64,000 nt of DNA, taken from positions 1 to 64,000 of the forward strand of contig NZ_MLFR01000015.1 in NCBI RefSeq assembly GCF_002095475.1, given 5' to 3'. Source of the stretch: Pantoea rwandensis (GTDB lineage: Bacteria; Pseudomonadota; Gammaproteobacteria; Enterobacterales; Enterobacteriaceae). The notes under the pieces were generated by a model. It was not told where the DNA came from. It searched no databases and saw nothing but the letters and a program-made list of their open reading frames with translations. A program made the position numbers and the translations under genes. Below are positions 42,097 through 52,100 of this stretch, piece after piece; within the stretch, counting starts at the first letter, position 1; each line of letters opens with the position of its first letter.

Positions 42097-43098
42097 ATGT
42101 ACCAGGGTTGGTTAAAATCACTTTCCCCACTGGCGCAAGCGCTGTTACTGCTCGCGAGCCTCACCCTTGTTTTACTGGGGCTGCGGCTCGCCGCGCCGTT
42201 GATTAACCAGGTGCTGTTAGCCATCTTTCTCGCTGTCATGCTCGACCCGCTGATTAGCCGTCTGGCACAGCATCGCATACCACGCGTGCTCTCCTCTTTA
42301 CTGGTGATTGTGATTTTACTGACGCTCATCGTCATTACCATCATGTCGCTCAGTGCCTCAGCGCCCGACCTCATCAAATTGAGTCGCCAGGCCCCTAATC
42401 TCGTGGCTGCCAAGCTGCAATATCTCACGCAATCACTGAGCCAGATGGGAATCGTGCTCACCGCCGATGAGATGCTGAACTTTGTCGATGCCGGTGCAGT
42501 GGTGCGCTTCGTGACGACACAGCTCTCGATGATTCCGGGGTTGCTGTCATGGTGGCTTATGGTGTTTCTGATGCTGTTGTTTATGCTGGTTGAACTGCCA
42601 CTGCTTAAGCGGGTGCTTCGCGCTAGCGAGCAGCACGCCAAATTATTCAATGCGCTGGAGGAAGGGATTCAGAGTGTGATTGTCTATGCGCGGGTCAAGA
42701 CGTTAACGGGCCTGTTGGGCGGCGTGATTGTCTGGTCAGTGGCACACATGATTGGGCTGAAGTTCGCTTTTCTATGGGGCGTGCTGATGTTTATCTTCAA
42801 CTACATCCCGGTGCTGGGCTCGTTTCTGGCAGCGATTCCGCCCGTGATCCAGACCTTCATCCTGTTTGATATCAAAACCAGCCTGATGATGGTGGGATTT
42901 TTTGTCGCGCTCAATCTGATGTTAAGTTCGGTGCTCGAACCGCTAATGCTGGGAAAACGCCTGAACATGACGCTGACGGTTCAATTACTGGCCTTTTTGT
43001 TCTGGCAGGCTCTACTCGGCATGACCGGGGCCATTCTGGCGATCCCCCTCACCTTTCTGCTGAAAAAAGTCTGGCTGGCCTTACGCCAGCCCGCTTGA
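42097..43098 (+). CDS. AI-2E family permease, copy 2
   Basis: 333-aa second member of the same family with the equivalent motifs LMFIFNYIPVLGSFLAAIPP and LNLMLSSVLEPLMLGKRL. It diverges strongly from copy 1, so this is an old pair, not a recent duplication. Probably co-transcribed with copy 1. Confidence 0.85.
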   Translation: MYQGWLKSLSPLAQALLLLASLTLVLLGLRLAAPLINQVLLAIFLAVMLDPLISRLAQHRIPRVLSSLLVIVILLTLIVITIMSLSASAPDLIKLSRQAPNLVAAKLQYLTQSLSQMGIVLTADEMLNFVDAGAVVRFVTTQLSMIPGLLSWWLMVFLMLLFMLVELPLLKRVLRASEQHAKLFNALEEGIQSVIVYARVKTLTGLLGGVIVWSVAHMIGLKFAFLWGVLMFIFNYIPVLGSFLAAIPPVIQTFILFDIKTSLMMVGFFVALNLMLSSVLEPLMLGKRLNMTLTVQLLAFLFWQALLGMTGAILAIPLTFLLKKVWLALRQPA

Positions 43099-43499
43099 TC
43101 CATCGGGTGACGCGCCAGCTTTTTTCAATTCGCACCAGCATATCCCTTACACCGCGCTTCGATGAGAAGAATGCGCTAACTATCCCCATGCTGTCCTTCT
43201 CAAACAGGGGCAACGACGGTGATGATGATTTTTGCGCTGAAGCGGCACTCCGCACCTTAATAACAATCCTTCATCTTAACCCCGAAATATCATTAAAAAA
43301 CAAATCATGGAAAATATCATCGTGAATTAACGTTAATATATCTTATTTTAGATTAAGTTAAGTCAGGAGTAGATAATAATATTGTAAGGATCACCTTACC
43401 AAATTATTATTTGCACATGAAAAACTTTAACCATAAAATCCTTCAAAAATAAAACAACCGCGCATAAATACCCTACTCGATTACGCACAGGAATAATAT
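43099..43499 (+). promoter_or_regulatory. Upstream region of the EvgA/EvgS-like system
   Basis: This 401-bp AT-rich region has no convincing gene. It contains a 36-bp inverted repeat at 43374-43409 and a ribosome site AGGA just before the response regulator. The AT content suggests binding by H-NS, as for E. coli evgA. Confidence 0.45.
43374..43409. repeat. Interrupted inverted repeat upstream of the response regulator
   Basis: TAATAAT-N3-GTAAGG, loop ATCA, CCTTAC-N3-ATTATTA. It lies 90 bp before the start codon. It could be a dimer-binding site for a LuxR-type regulator or the terminator of an upstream transcript. Confidence 0.5.
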
Positions 43500-44123
43500 A
43501 TGAAGGACGTTCTTATTATTGATGATCATCCGGTGGTTCGGATGGCTTTAAAGCTGCTGCTTGAAACGGACAATATGACCGTTGTAGCGGAGACAGATGA
43601 CGGATATGAAGCCCTTAATCTCACCAAAAAACTCTCACCGGATTTAATTATCGTGGATATCGATATGCCCTCTTACAACGGCATCGATTTGGTCCAGCGG
43701 TTACGCAACAACGGCTTTGCAGGCGGCATCCTGGTGTTGACCGGTAAAGACGTTGACCATTACATCAAGCGGAGTGCCAACGCAGGTGCAGATGGGTTTA
43801 TTAGCAAACGCAATAATATGACGGAATTACATGACGCAATTCGCGCGATTAATGCGGGATACGGTTTTTTCCCACTGAACCGTAAACGTCATGGCATGCC
43901 AGAAGATGAACAGGAAGATAAAGTTAAAATTGCCACACTCTCCAGTAAGGAATTACAAGTACTGGTATTTTTAACCAAAGGAATGAAAGTGGTGGAGATG
44001 GCACAAAAAATGAAAATCAGTGATAAGACCGTCAGCACTTATAAACGCCGTCTGATGGAGAAACTCGATATTGATAATATGGTAGGGCTGTACGAGTTCG
44101 CTAAACGTAATAATATTTCCTGA
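43500..44123 (+). CDS. EvgA-like response regulator (REC + LuxR helix-turn-helix)
   Basis: 207-aa NarL/FixJ-type regulator. Receiver: DDHP at 8-11, phospho-acceptor Asp53 in VDIDMPSYNG, Thr in LVLTGKD, Lys in FISKRNN. The C-terminal LuxR-type domain (about 140-200) has the recognition region MKISDKTVSTYKRRLMEKLDI. The kinase gene starts 1 nt after its stop, so the two are one operon. It resembles EvgA/BvgA. Confidence 0.9.
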   Translation: MKDVLIIDDHPVVRMALKLLLETDNMTVVAETDDGYEALNLTKKLSPDLIIVDIDMPSYNGIDLVQRLRNNGFAGGILVLTGKDVDHYIKRSANAGADGFISKRNNMTELHDAIRAINAGYGFFPLNRKRHGMPEDEQEDKVKIATLSSKELQVLVFLTKGMKVVEMAQKMKISDKTVSTYKRRLMEKLDIDNMVGLYEFAKRNNIS

Positions 44124-44124
44124 T

Positions 44125-47100
44125 ATGATGATGTTAAGAATTCTCTGTCTGGCAGGCCTATTATTCGGTCTGCTAATCCTTCCCGCCAAGGCTGAAGAGC
44201 CGCGTTCGATGCAGCTTTTTAGCCGCGAACAACCTGCCTCCTTGACGTTTTTCTTACCTGATAGTGACTGGCGCTGGTTGGGTAAAAAACGTGAAATCAA
44301 CGTGGGATTTTATGCACCCGAAAATCCCCCTTTTGATCGCATCATCGATTCAAACACCCTCGAAGGTCTGTCACCCGATTATACGCTGCTGGTGTTGCAC
44401 TCGTTAGGTCTGCGCATTTCCGCTGGCTACTTCTCCAGCCGCAGCGCTGCCTTAGAAGCGCTGCAACAGGGCAGGATCGATATGCTGGTAGATGGCGCAG
44501 GTAGCCCGGAACCCCCGCCGGGCTTACTGGTCAGCCAATCGTTTATTGATGATTACCCTGTGATGGTATCGCGAGAAAACACGCTCTCTGTGATGCAGGA
44601 TCCCCCTGCACTGCTGCATATTGCTATGCCGCGTGGCTATCTCAGTGATGCGTGGGTAGAGAGCCGCTATCCCGAGGCCAAAATCACCCGCTATCCTTCC
44701 GCCCTCAGTGCGCTGGCTTCGGTGGCATTTGGTGAAAATGATGTGTTTATTGGCAACCTAACCTCAGCCAGCGATTTAATTGAGCGCAATTACGCGTCCA
44801 CACTCTCAGTGGTTCGTATTTTTGAGCCAACGGACTCTGGCCCTCGATTTGTCTTTCCAGGCACACATGCTCCGCTGCACCGTAGCGTCAATACCGTACT
44901 CGGTGCGATCCCCCAGCAGTTGCATACCGCCCTATTTTACCCGTGGGGACAAAGCCAGCCCGCCTCGCTGGCCGCCAAACCGCTCCTGCTCAACGAACAT
45001 GAACAGCGCTGGCTTCAGCAACATAAAACGTTGCGCGTCGCGATCAACCCCCTGGATGCTCCCTTTACCCTCAAGAACCGACAAGGGGCCTTTCACGGGA
45101 TGACAGCAGACTTGTTACGCTTAATTCATCTGCGCACCGGGCTTGCGTTCGAAATCGTCGAAGCTTCGTCGGTCAGTGACATGCTCGACAAGCTGAGTAA
45201 CCGCCAGGCGGAGTTGGTGGGTTCACTGACGTTTAGCCCACAGCGAGAAGCGCGGGCGCTGTTTTCCCGCCCCTACGTGTTACCGCCCTATGTGTTAGTG
45301 AGTAAGAATGCGCTGGGGGCACCCAACGCACTGAATGAGATCACAACGCTGGCGATCACTCCGCACCATGAACTCACCTCTTGGCTGGCAGAGAACTATC
45401 CACATATCAAATTGATCAACGTTGAGAACGCCAGCATCGCCCTGCAGATGGTCAATGATGGAGAAGTGGACAGTGCCGTCAATAATTTGATCGCAGCACG
45501 CTACCTGATCGATCGCTACTTCAGTCATTCGCTGCAAATTTCTGCACGTTTAGGGGAAAATCCCGCTCGTATTGCTTTTGCTGTTGGGCGCGACAATCCA
45601 GAACTCCAGAGCATATTGAATAAAGCGCTGGCGGCACTGCCTCCGCGCGATATTTCACTGCTGGCGATGAAATGGCAGGGAACGCCGGATGTCAAACTCG
45701 ATACCTGGCTTGCCTATCGCCAGGAGTTCTACTTGCTGGTGGGGATCTTTGGGCTATTGGTGATCACCTCGCTGTTCTGGAACTACCATTTGCATCGCGC
45801 AGTGCGCCAACGCAAAGAGGCCCAGGCCCGGCTTCAGGAGCAAGCCACCTTCCAGAACACCCTTTTTAACAGCACCCCAGTGCCGATATATGTCGTTAAC
45901 AGCATGGGCGTGATGACCAACAAAAATCCGGCATGGAGCCAATTTTTTGACGATGAGCACATTCCCGTCAGCCAACTGCCGCTCAGCGACACCGCCCATC
46001 CCTTGCATGCTATCTGTCAGGCACAAATGGCCTTACTCGCTGATCAAACATCCTTGGTGATGATGCCGCAGCGTGGCCAACTCCATAACGGTCGCGAAAT
46101 GCGCGAGGTGATCCATCAGGCTGAAGCTTTCCGCGATAATCAGGGCAACATCGCGGGGATCATCTGTAGCTGGCAAGATGTCACCGATCATGAAAGGCTG
46201 ACCACCGACCTCTCTCTGGCACGAGAGCGTGCCGAACAGGCTAACCGCACCAAAAGCACCTTTCTCGCCACCATGAGTCATGAGATCCGCACCCCGATCA
46301 GCGCCATTATTGGCTTGCTGGAGCTGGCCGTCACCGACCGTCAGCAGCAGCCCTGTGATAAGGAGTCAGTGCGCGTTGCCTATGAATCCGCACAGTCACT
46401 GATGGGGTTGATCGGCGATATTCTGGATATGGCCAAGATTGAGTCCGGCAAACTGGAATTCTCGGCAGAATGGGTGCGTTTCGAGACCCTCGCAGAACCT
46501 GTGGTGCGGGTCTTCGCCGGGCTGGCCCGACAGAAAGGATTATTGCTGCACTATCACGTTGATGTACTCCACCCGGACGAAATCCTGATTGATCCTATGC
46601 GCATGCGGCAGATTCTCTCCAACCTGATCAGCAATGCGATCAAGTTCACTCAACGGGGCTCAGTTGAGGTTCAGGTACGCAGCAAGCCCGCTGAAGGTGA
46701 CCAAATACAGCTGGAACTGATCGTACAGGACACCGGTATTGGCATCAGTGAGGCTGAACAGCAATTGATTTTCAATCCCTACGAACAATCCGCTTCCGGT
46801 AAAAAACAGAGCGGGACAGGCCTAGGATTAGCCATCTGTGAGCAGATGGTCGCGATGATGTCCGGCACGATTGAACTACACAGCCATCCAGGGCGTGGCA
46901 CCCGTATTTGCGTGCGCCTTCCTGTCTCCAGTCGCGAATCCGTGGAAGCCGCCGTCGAGAGTGTTCCCCAACAGGAGCGCTGTGATTTACCCCTGACGAT
47001 CTTGACGGTTGATGACCACCCCGCCAACCGTTTGTTACTCAAACGCCAGCTAAGCCGACTGGGCCACAACGTAATTGAGGCCGAAAATGGCGAGCAAGCG

Positions 47101-47733
47101 CTGTGGCTGTGGCAGGAAAACGCGATTGATTTGGTGATCACCGATTGCAGTATGCCGGTAATGGATGGCTTTGCGTTGACCCGGCAACTGCGTAAGAAAC
47201 AGCGCGGTCCGTTGATGATTATGGGACTGACCGCCAACGCACAACCGGAAGAGCGTTCACGCTGCCTGGAAGCGGGCATGGATGATTGCCTGTTTAAGCC
47301 GTTGCGCCTGCCACAACTGGACGCGCTACTACATAAAATTCCGCGTTCAGCCACCATCAGCAGCTTCAATTCAAAGCTGCACCAACTGCTTGATCTCAAT
47401 GCGCTACAAGAACTGGCTCAGCATGACGCAGAGATGTTGCAGCGTTTACTCAGCGCCACCTATGAAGAAAACCTGCGCGATATGCAGGTGGCCTGCTCCA
47501 GTTATGACAAACGCGATTGGCCAGCGCTGGAACGCAGCCTGCACCGGCTCACCGGATCGGTGCAGATTATTGGTGCGCTGGACGTCGCAGAGCAATGCCG
47601 TTCGCTGGAAGCGGCTTGTGGCTTACCGGTCGATGAAACCCAAATCAAACAACGGCTTGATGAGACGCTGGCTTGCGTGCAAACCCTGAATCAGGCCATT
47701 CAGGGATTTCTGCAGGACCCTGTTGGCGCTTAA
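44125..47733 (+). CDS. EvgS/BvgS-like unorthodox hybrid sensor kinase
   Basis: 1202-aa inner-membrane kinase. Signal segment (residues 1-24); two periplasmic Venus-flytrap SBP_bac_3 domains (about 45-275 and 290-520); one helix (about 533-553); PAS (about 570-690); HisKA with His719 in MSHEIRTP; HATPase with NLISNAIKFT, DTGIGIS and GTGLGLAI; receiver with Asp1007 in ITDCSMPVMDG; and an HPt domain with His1140 in SLHRLTGS. This is the full BvgS/EvgS His-Asp-His chain, feeding the regulators on either side. Signal unknown; E. coli EvgS responds to acid. Confidence 0.93.
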   Translation: MMMLRILCLAGLLFGLLILPAKAEEPRSMQLFSREQPASLTFFLPDSDWRWLGKKREINVGFYAPENPPFDRIIDSNTLEGLSPDYTLLVLHSLGLRISAGYFSSRSAALEALQQGRIDMLVDGAGSPEPPPGLLVSQSFIDDYPVMVSRENTLSVMQDPPALLHIAMPRGYLSDAWVESRYPEAKITRYPSALSALASVAFGENDVFIGNLTSASDLIERNYASTLSVVRIFEPTDSGPRFVFPGTHAPLHRSVNTVLGAIPQQLHTALFYPWGQSQPASLAAKPLLLNEHEQRWLQQHKTLRVAINPLDAPFTLKNRQGAFHGMTADLLRLIHLRTGLAFEIVEASSVSDMLDKLSNRQAELVGSLTFSPQREARALFSRPYVLPPYVLVSKNALGAPNALNEITTLAITPHHELTSWLAENYPHIKLINVENASIALQMVNDGEVDSAVNNLIAARYLIDRYFSHSLQISARLGENPARIAFAVGRDNPELQSILNKALAALPPRDISLLAMKWQGTPDVKLDTWLAYRQEFYLLVGIFGLLVITSLFWNYHLHRAVRQRKEAQARLQEQATFQNTLFNSTPVPIYVVNSMGVMTNKNPAWSQFFDDEHIPVSQLPLSDTAHPLHAICQAQMALLADQTSLVMMPQRGQLHNGREMREVIHQAEAFRDNQGNIAGIICSWQDVTDHERLTTDLSLARERAEQANRTKSTFLATMSHEIRTPISAIIGLLELAVTDRQQQPCDKESVRVAYESAQSLMGLIGDILDMAKIESGKLEFSAEWVRFETLAEPVVRVFAGLARQKGLLLHYHVDVLHPDEILIDPMRMRQILSNLISNAIKFTQRGSVEVQVRSKPAEGDQIQLELIVQDTGIGISEAEQQLIFNPYEQSASGKKQSGTGLGLAICEQMVAMMSGTIELHSHPGRGTRICVRLPVSSRESVEAAVESVPQQERCDLPLTILTVDDHPANRLLLKRQLSRLGHNVIEAENGEQALWLWQENAIDLVITDCSMPVMDGFALTRQLRKKQRGPLMIMGLTANAQPEERSRCLEAGMDDCLFKPLRLPQLDALLHKIPRSATISSFNSKLHQLLDLNALQELAQHDAEMLQRLLSATYEENLRDMQVACSSYDKRDWPALERSLHRLTGSVQIIGALDVAEQCRSLEAACGLPVDETQIKQRLDETLACVQTLNQAIQGFLQDPVGA

Positions 47734-47748
47734 AGGGGCTCATTATTT

Positions 47749-47772
47749 GCGAGGGGGATTTTCCGCCTCGCT
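47749..47772. terminator. Hairpin between the kinase and the second regulator
   Basis: GCGAGGgGGA, loop TTTT, TCCgCCTCGC: 9 of 10 pairs, with one G-G mismatch. It ends 10 nt before the convergent regulator's stop. Confidence 0.6.
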
Positions 47773-47781
47773 TATAGCCTG

Positions 47782-48408
47782 TTAATCCAGATTATGCCGC
47801 TGAGTGAAGTCGTAGAGATCAATCATATTTTTGAGTTCTAACTTCTCCATCATGCGGCATTTGTAGGTGCTGATGGTTTTATCGCTGACTTTCATGGCTT
47901 TGGCGATTTCGACAATCTTTAATCCTTGCGCCAGATAGCGCATGACATCGATTTCTCTGGCCGAGAGCGTGGCTATTTTATCCTGAACGCTGTTGTGCGC
48001 ATCGGCCATCATCAGCCGACGTGAACGTGATGCAGGAAAGTAACCGTAACCCCGACGCAGCGCCGTTAACGCATCCGCCAGCGCAGTCAAATCTTTGCGC
48101 TTGCTGATAAATCCATCGGCCCCGGCAGCGGCACAGCGCCTGACATAATGCTCACTGTCTTTGCCGGAGAGAATAAGAATGGCAATGTGAAAACCTTGAT
48201 GCCGGATACGCTGAACAACATCAATGCCATTTAAGGAAGGGATGTCGATATCAATGATCAGGAGATCGGGTTGCAGATTCTTGACCAATACCAATGCCCT
48301 CAGGCCGTCATTATCCTCGGCAATAACCGACATATTCTGCTTTTCGACCAACAGCTTGATAGCAAACCGCATCACGGGGTGATCATCCACAATCAGTACA
48401 TTTTTCAT
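47782..48408 (-). CDS. Second EvgA-like response regulator
   Basis: 208-aa paralogue of the regulator at 43500, similar over its full length (VLIVDDHPVMRFAIKLLVEKQNMSV; IDIDIPSLNGIDVVQRIR; KVSDKTISTYKCRMMEKLEL). All receiver residues are intact (Asp53-equivalent in IIDIDIP). It is transcribed towards the kinase from its own promoter. The gap 48409-48685 downstream of its start holds no gene. Confidence 0.9.
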   Translation of the reverse strand: MKNVLIVDDHPVMRFAIKLLVEKQNMSVIAEDNDGLRALVLVKNLQPDLLIIDIDIPSLNGIDVVQRIRHQGFHIAILILSGKDSEHYVRRCAAAGADGFISKRKDLTALADALTALRRGYGYFPASRSRRLMMADAHNSVQDKIATLSAREIDVMRYLAQGLKIVEIAKAMKVSDKTISTYKCRMMEKLELKNMIDLYDFTQRHNLD

Positions 48409-48685
48409 TCTTCACCTCGAGCAGAATACTGATCTCTTCATGTCATCGAGATACCCGCATTCGCTGGCTATCTCTCACCTCTGCATCGTTTCTCGTGGCA
48501 GCCACGTTGTTATTGGTTCTTGTAAAGGTTGTATCGGCATTAGAGCCGGACTTCCTAAAAAAACCTGAGATGAGATGATTGATAGCCAACGGAATCCTAC
48601 AAGAAATTCAGGAATTCCTTGGCTGGAGATTTTACGGCATTCATGAGAGACTCCCCGCCCATCTGAAGCAAAGGGAAACTGCTCC

Positions 48686-49123
48686 GTGCCGCATCCACAG
48701 GACATCTGCCTCTTCAATGAAGGCCACGTCAACCTACCGCCGGGATATCAGGATCGTACCGTTAATATCTTTACGGCACCCAACGCTCAAGCACCCGCTT
48801 TTAATATTTCTCGCGATACGCTGCAGGAAAATGAAACGCTTAGCGCCTATATCGATCGCCAGTTAGCCTTGATGAAACAGCATCTTAAAGGCTGGCAGCA
48901 GAGCACTCGTGAACATGCGGCACTGGGCGATAACCTGCTGGAGGGTGAAATCGTTCACGCGAGCTACCTGCGCGACAACAAGCGCGTCTGGCAGCAGCAG
49001 GCCGTCTTTACGCCCAGCGATCGTGACGTGTTGGTTTTCACCATGACGTCAAATACCACCCTCACTCCTGCTGATGGAACAGCACTCCAGACTCTTCTCA
49101 GGAGCTTCCACCCTCACGCTTAA
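48686..49123 (+). CDS. EagR/DcrB-like (DUF1795) chaperone for the Rhs effector
   Basis: 145-aa DUF1795 protein. Such chaperones bind the N-terminal transmembrane segments of PAAR-containing Rhs effectors and load them on VgrG of the type VI secretion system. GTG start with AGGGA upstream. It begins MPHPQDICLFNEGHVNLPPGYQDRT. The Rhs gene starts 17 nt after its stop, which fits the effector-chaperone pair. Confidence 0.88.
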   Translation: MPHPQDICLFNEGHVNLPPGYQDRTVNIFTAPNAQAPAFNISRDTLQENETLSAYIDRQLALMKQHLKGWQQSTREHAALGDNLLEGEIVHASYLRDNKRVWQQQAVFTPSDRDVLVFTMTSNTTLTPADGTALQTLLRSFHPHA

Positions 49124-49140
49124 CAATAAGGATTGTTGTT

Positions 49141-52100
49141 ATGTTTGAAGCCGCACGCGTCGGTGACGATATCGGACATTCGCATGCCCTGATGGGCATG
49201 ATTGCTGGCACCCTGGTGGGCGGCCTGATTGCAGCCGTAGGAGGCATTGCCGCTGGTGCACTGATGCTAGCTGGGCTTGGCGCTGCCTGCCTTGGCGTTG
49301 GCGTTTTGTTGATGGGTGCCAGTTTTGCAGTGGGATACCTGACTGGCGAGTTAGCCACCGCAGCCAGAGACAGCATTGCTGATGCCGGTGCTGCCAGCAT
49401 GACCAAAAAAGGCACCATCACCACCGGCTCCTGGAATGTTTTTATCAACGGCAAACCTGCCGCCATTGCCACGGAGAGCAGAGTGGCCTGCTCCGACGAT
49501 GGCTCGCAGCAAATGGCCGAAGGCTCCTCACGCGTATTTATCAACGGCCTACCCGCCGCCCGTATTGGTGATCAAACCACCTGCGGTGCAAAGGTAATGA
49601 GTGGTTCGGGGAACGTGATAATTGGCGGCGCGCCACAGCAAACCCTCCCTATTCAGTCCGAAGTGCCTGAATGGGTCTATAAGGCTTCTGACCTCACGCT
49701 GTTGTTTGCTGGCCTGTTTGGTGGATTCGGTGGTGCGGCCGGTAAAGCCGGAGCTATCGGTAAACTGCTGAGCAAAATTCCAGGCATCAATAAACTCGCC
49801 CGCATCGCCTGCCGTGCCGGGGCGCTCATAACCGGTGCAGTCGCCGTTGGCATCGTTGCCCGTCCGGTGGATATTGTCAGTGGTCAGAAATTCCTTAGCG
49901 GTGACGATGAGCTCGACTTTGTGCTGCCCTCACGGCTACCCGTACGCTGGCAACGCTACTGGCGCAGCGGTAATCCTGGCGATAGCGTGCTGGGACGCGG
50001 CTGGAACCTGTTCTGGGAAACCCGGTTAGAACCTTATCAAGATGGTTTGGTATGGCGCGCGCCTTCAGGTGATTACGTCTCGTTTCCACAAGTACCCAAG
50101 GGACAACGAACCTACTGCGAGGCAGAAAAATACTGGCTGGAACACCATCTTGACGATAGCTGGTCAGTGTATGACATCAGCGGTGAACGCTGGCAGTTCA
50201 GTCCACAAAGTGCTGACGCCCCCTCCCTGCCACAACGCCTAAGTGAACCTTGTGGCAACGACATTCTGTTTGAATGGAATCCTGACCACAACCTGCACGC
50301 GCTGACCGACAGCGCGGGCCAACGCGTGGTCTGTCGTTATGCAAACAACCGCCTGATCGGTGCATGGCTGGATGACGAGATTTGTCTGGTCCATTACGCT
50401 TACGACGACGCGGGGCAACTGATCACAGTGACGAGCCGGGGCGGCAGCGTGCGCCGCCGCTTCCAGTGGCGTGATGGCCTGATGTCGGCCCACGAGGACA
50501 GCAACGGCTTGCTGAGTGAATACCTCTGGCAAGAGATTGACGGTCTGCCGCGTGTGGTTGCCTTTCGCCACAGTGCAGGCGAGCAGCTTAACTTCAGCTA
50601 TGACTTCGAGAACGGCACCCGTCTCGCCACGCGCGATGACGGTGCGCAAGCGCACTGGCTGATAGACGATGACGATAACGTTGCCCGCTTTACTGATTTC
50701 GATGGCAGCCAGACCGCGTTTGTCTATCGTGATAATGAGCTGTGCGACGTTATTTTGCCCGGCGGTGCGATGCGCAGCAGCAATTGGGATCGCTATGGTC
50801 GTATGCTGCAGGAGACCGATCCGGCAGGACGTCGCACCCGCTACCACTGGTTCCGCCTCACCGACCGTATCACTCGCATCGACTATCCTGATCTCAGCGC
50901 AACGCGCAGTGCGTACGACCTGCATGGACGCCTGGCGTCAGAAACGGATGCCCTGAACAACATCACCCACTATCACTACCCGGATGCGGAAGAAACGCTG
51001 CCTGACAGCATCACCGATGCCCTTGGCGGCACCGTCACGCTTCAATGGAACCGTCAGGGGCTGCTGACGCAGCACACCGACTGCTCCGGCAACGTCAGCC
51101 AATACCGTTATGATCGTTTTGGCAATCTGATAAGCAGCGAAAATGCCGAAGGCAACATCACTCAGCGCGAGTGGAACGCCGCCGGGCAACTGTGCGCAGT
51201 CACTTATCCCAACGGCGATCGCGAAACCTTACAGTGGAATAGCCAAGGGCAGCTTAGCGCCTGGCGTGACTCACTGGAAAGTGAGGTGCGCTGGCATTAC
51301 AACGCGCTGGGATTACCGGTCAGCCAGATCGACCGCATCGGCCGCACTCGCCGTTTGCATTACGACCCGCGTGGAAACTTGCTGCGCCTGGAAAACGGCA
51401 ACGGCGGTGAATATCGTTTCAGCTACGATCCGGTCAACAGACCACTGAGTGAGATCCGGCCCGACGACACTTCGCGCCTGATGCAATGGGATGAACGCGG
51501 TTTCCTCAGCGGGCTGCAGGAAAATGGCCGCCCCGACGCCGATGGCGGCACAGCGCGCCGCTGGCAGCAGTTCAGTTATGACGCCAGCGGTATCATCACT
51601 GGCCGCACTTCCCGTCACGCAGTCTATAACTATGAGCGTAACCACGGTGGCGAGCTTGTTCGTTTGCAGCGCACGCCAACGGCAGAAGGCGTGGCGCTGG
51701 GGATTGCAGAAAATGACGTCACCTTCACCCGAGACGCCGCTGGGCAGCTGCTTAACGAATCTGGCAGCAACGGCACGCTGGAATATGAATACGATGCACT
51801 GGGCAACCTCACCGCGCTGACGTTGCCTGATGAGCAACAGCTGGCATGGCTGCACTATGGTTCTGGGCATGTCAGCGCTATCCGCTTCGGTCAGCAACTG
51901 GTCAGTGAATTCACTCGCGATCGCCTGCACCGCGAAGTTCAGCGCAGCCAGGGCGCTCGAGAACAACATCGTCAATACGACAACTTGGGCAGGCGCACGC
52001 TGCAGCGCAGTAAACGCAGCAGCCGCATGACACCGCCTGAACAGCAGATTCTGGAGCGCGCATTCCGATACACAGCGCGCAGTGAACTGGAGGGCGTCAG

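Noticed and set aside
41483-42130. 215-aa antisense ORF within the first AI-2E permease
   Set aside because: Opposite strand of a clear membrane protein; H/Q/R-rich composition is the usual shadow of hydrophobic codons.
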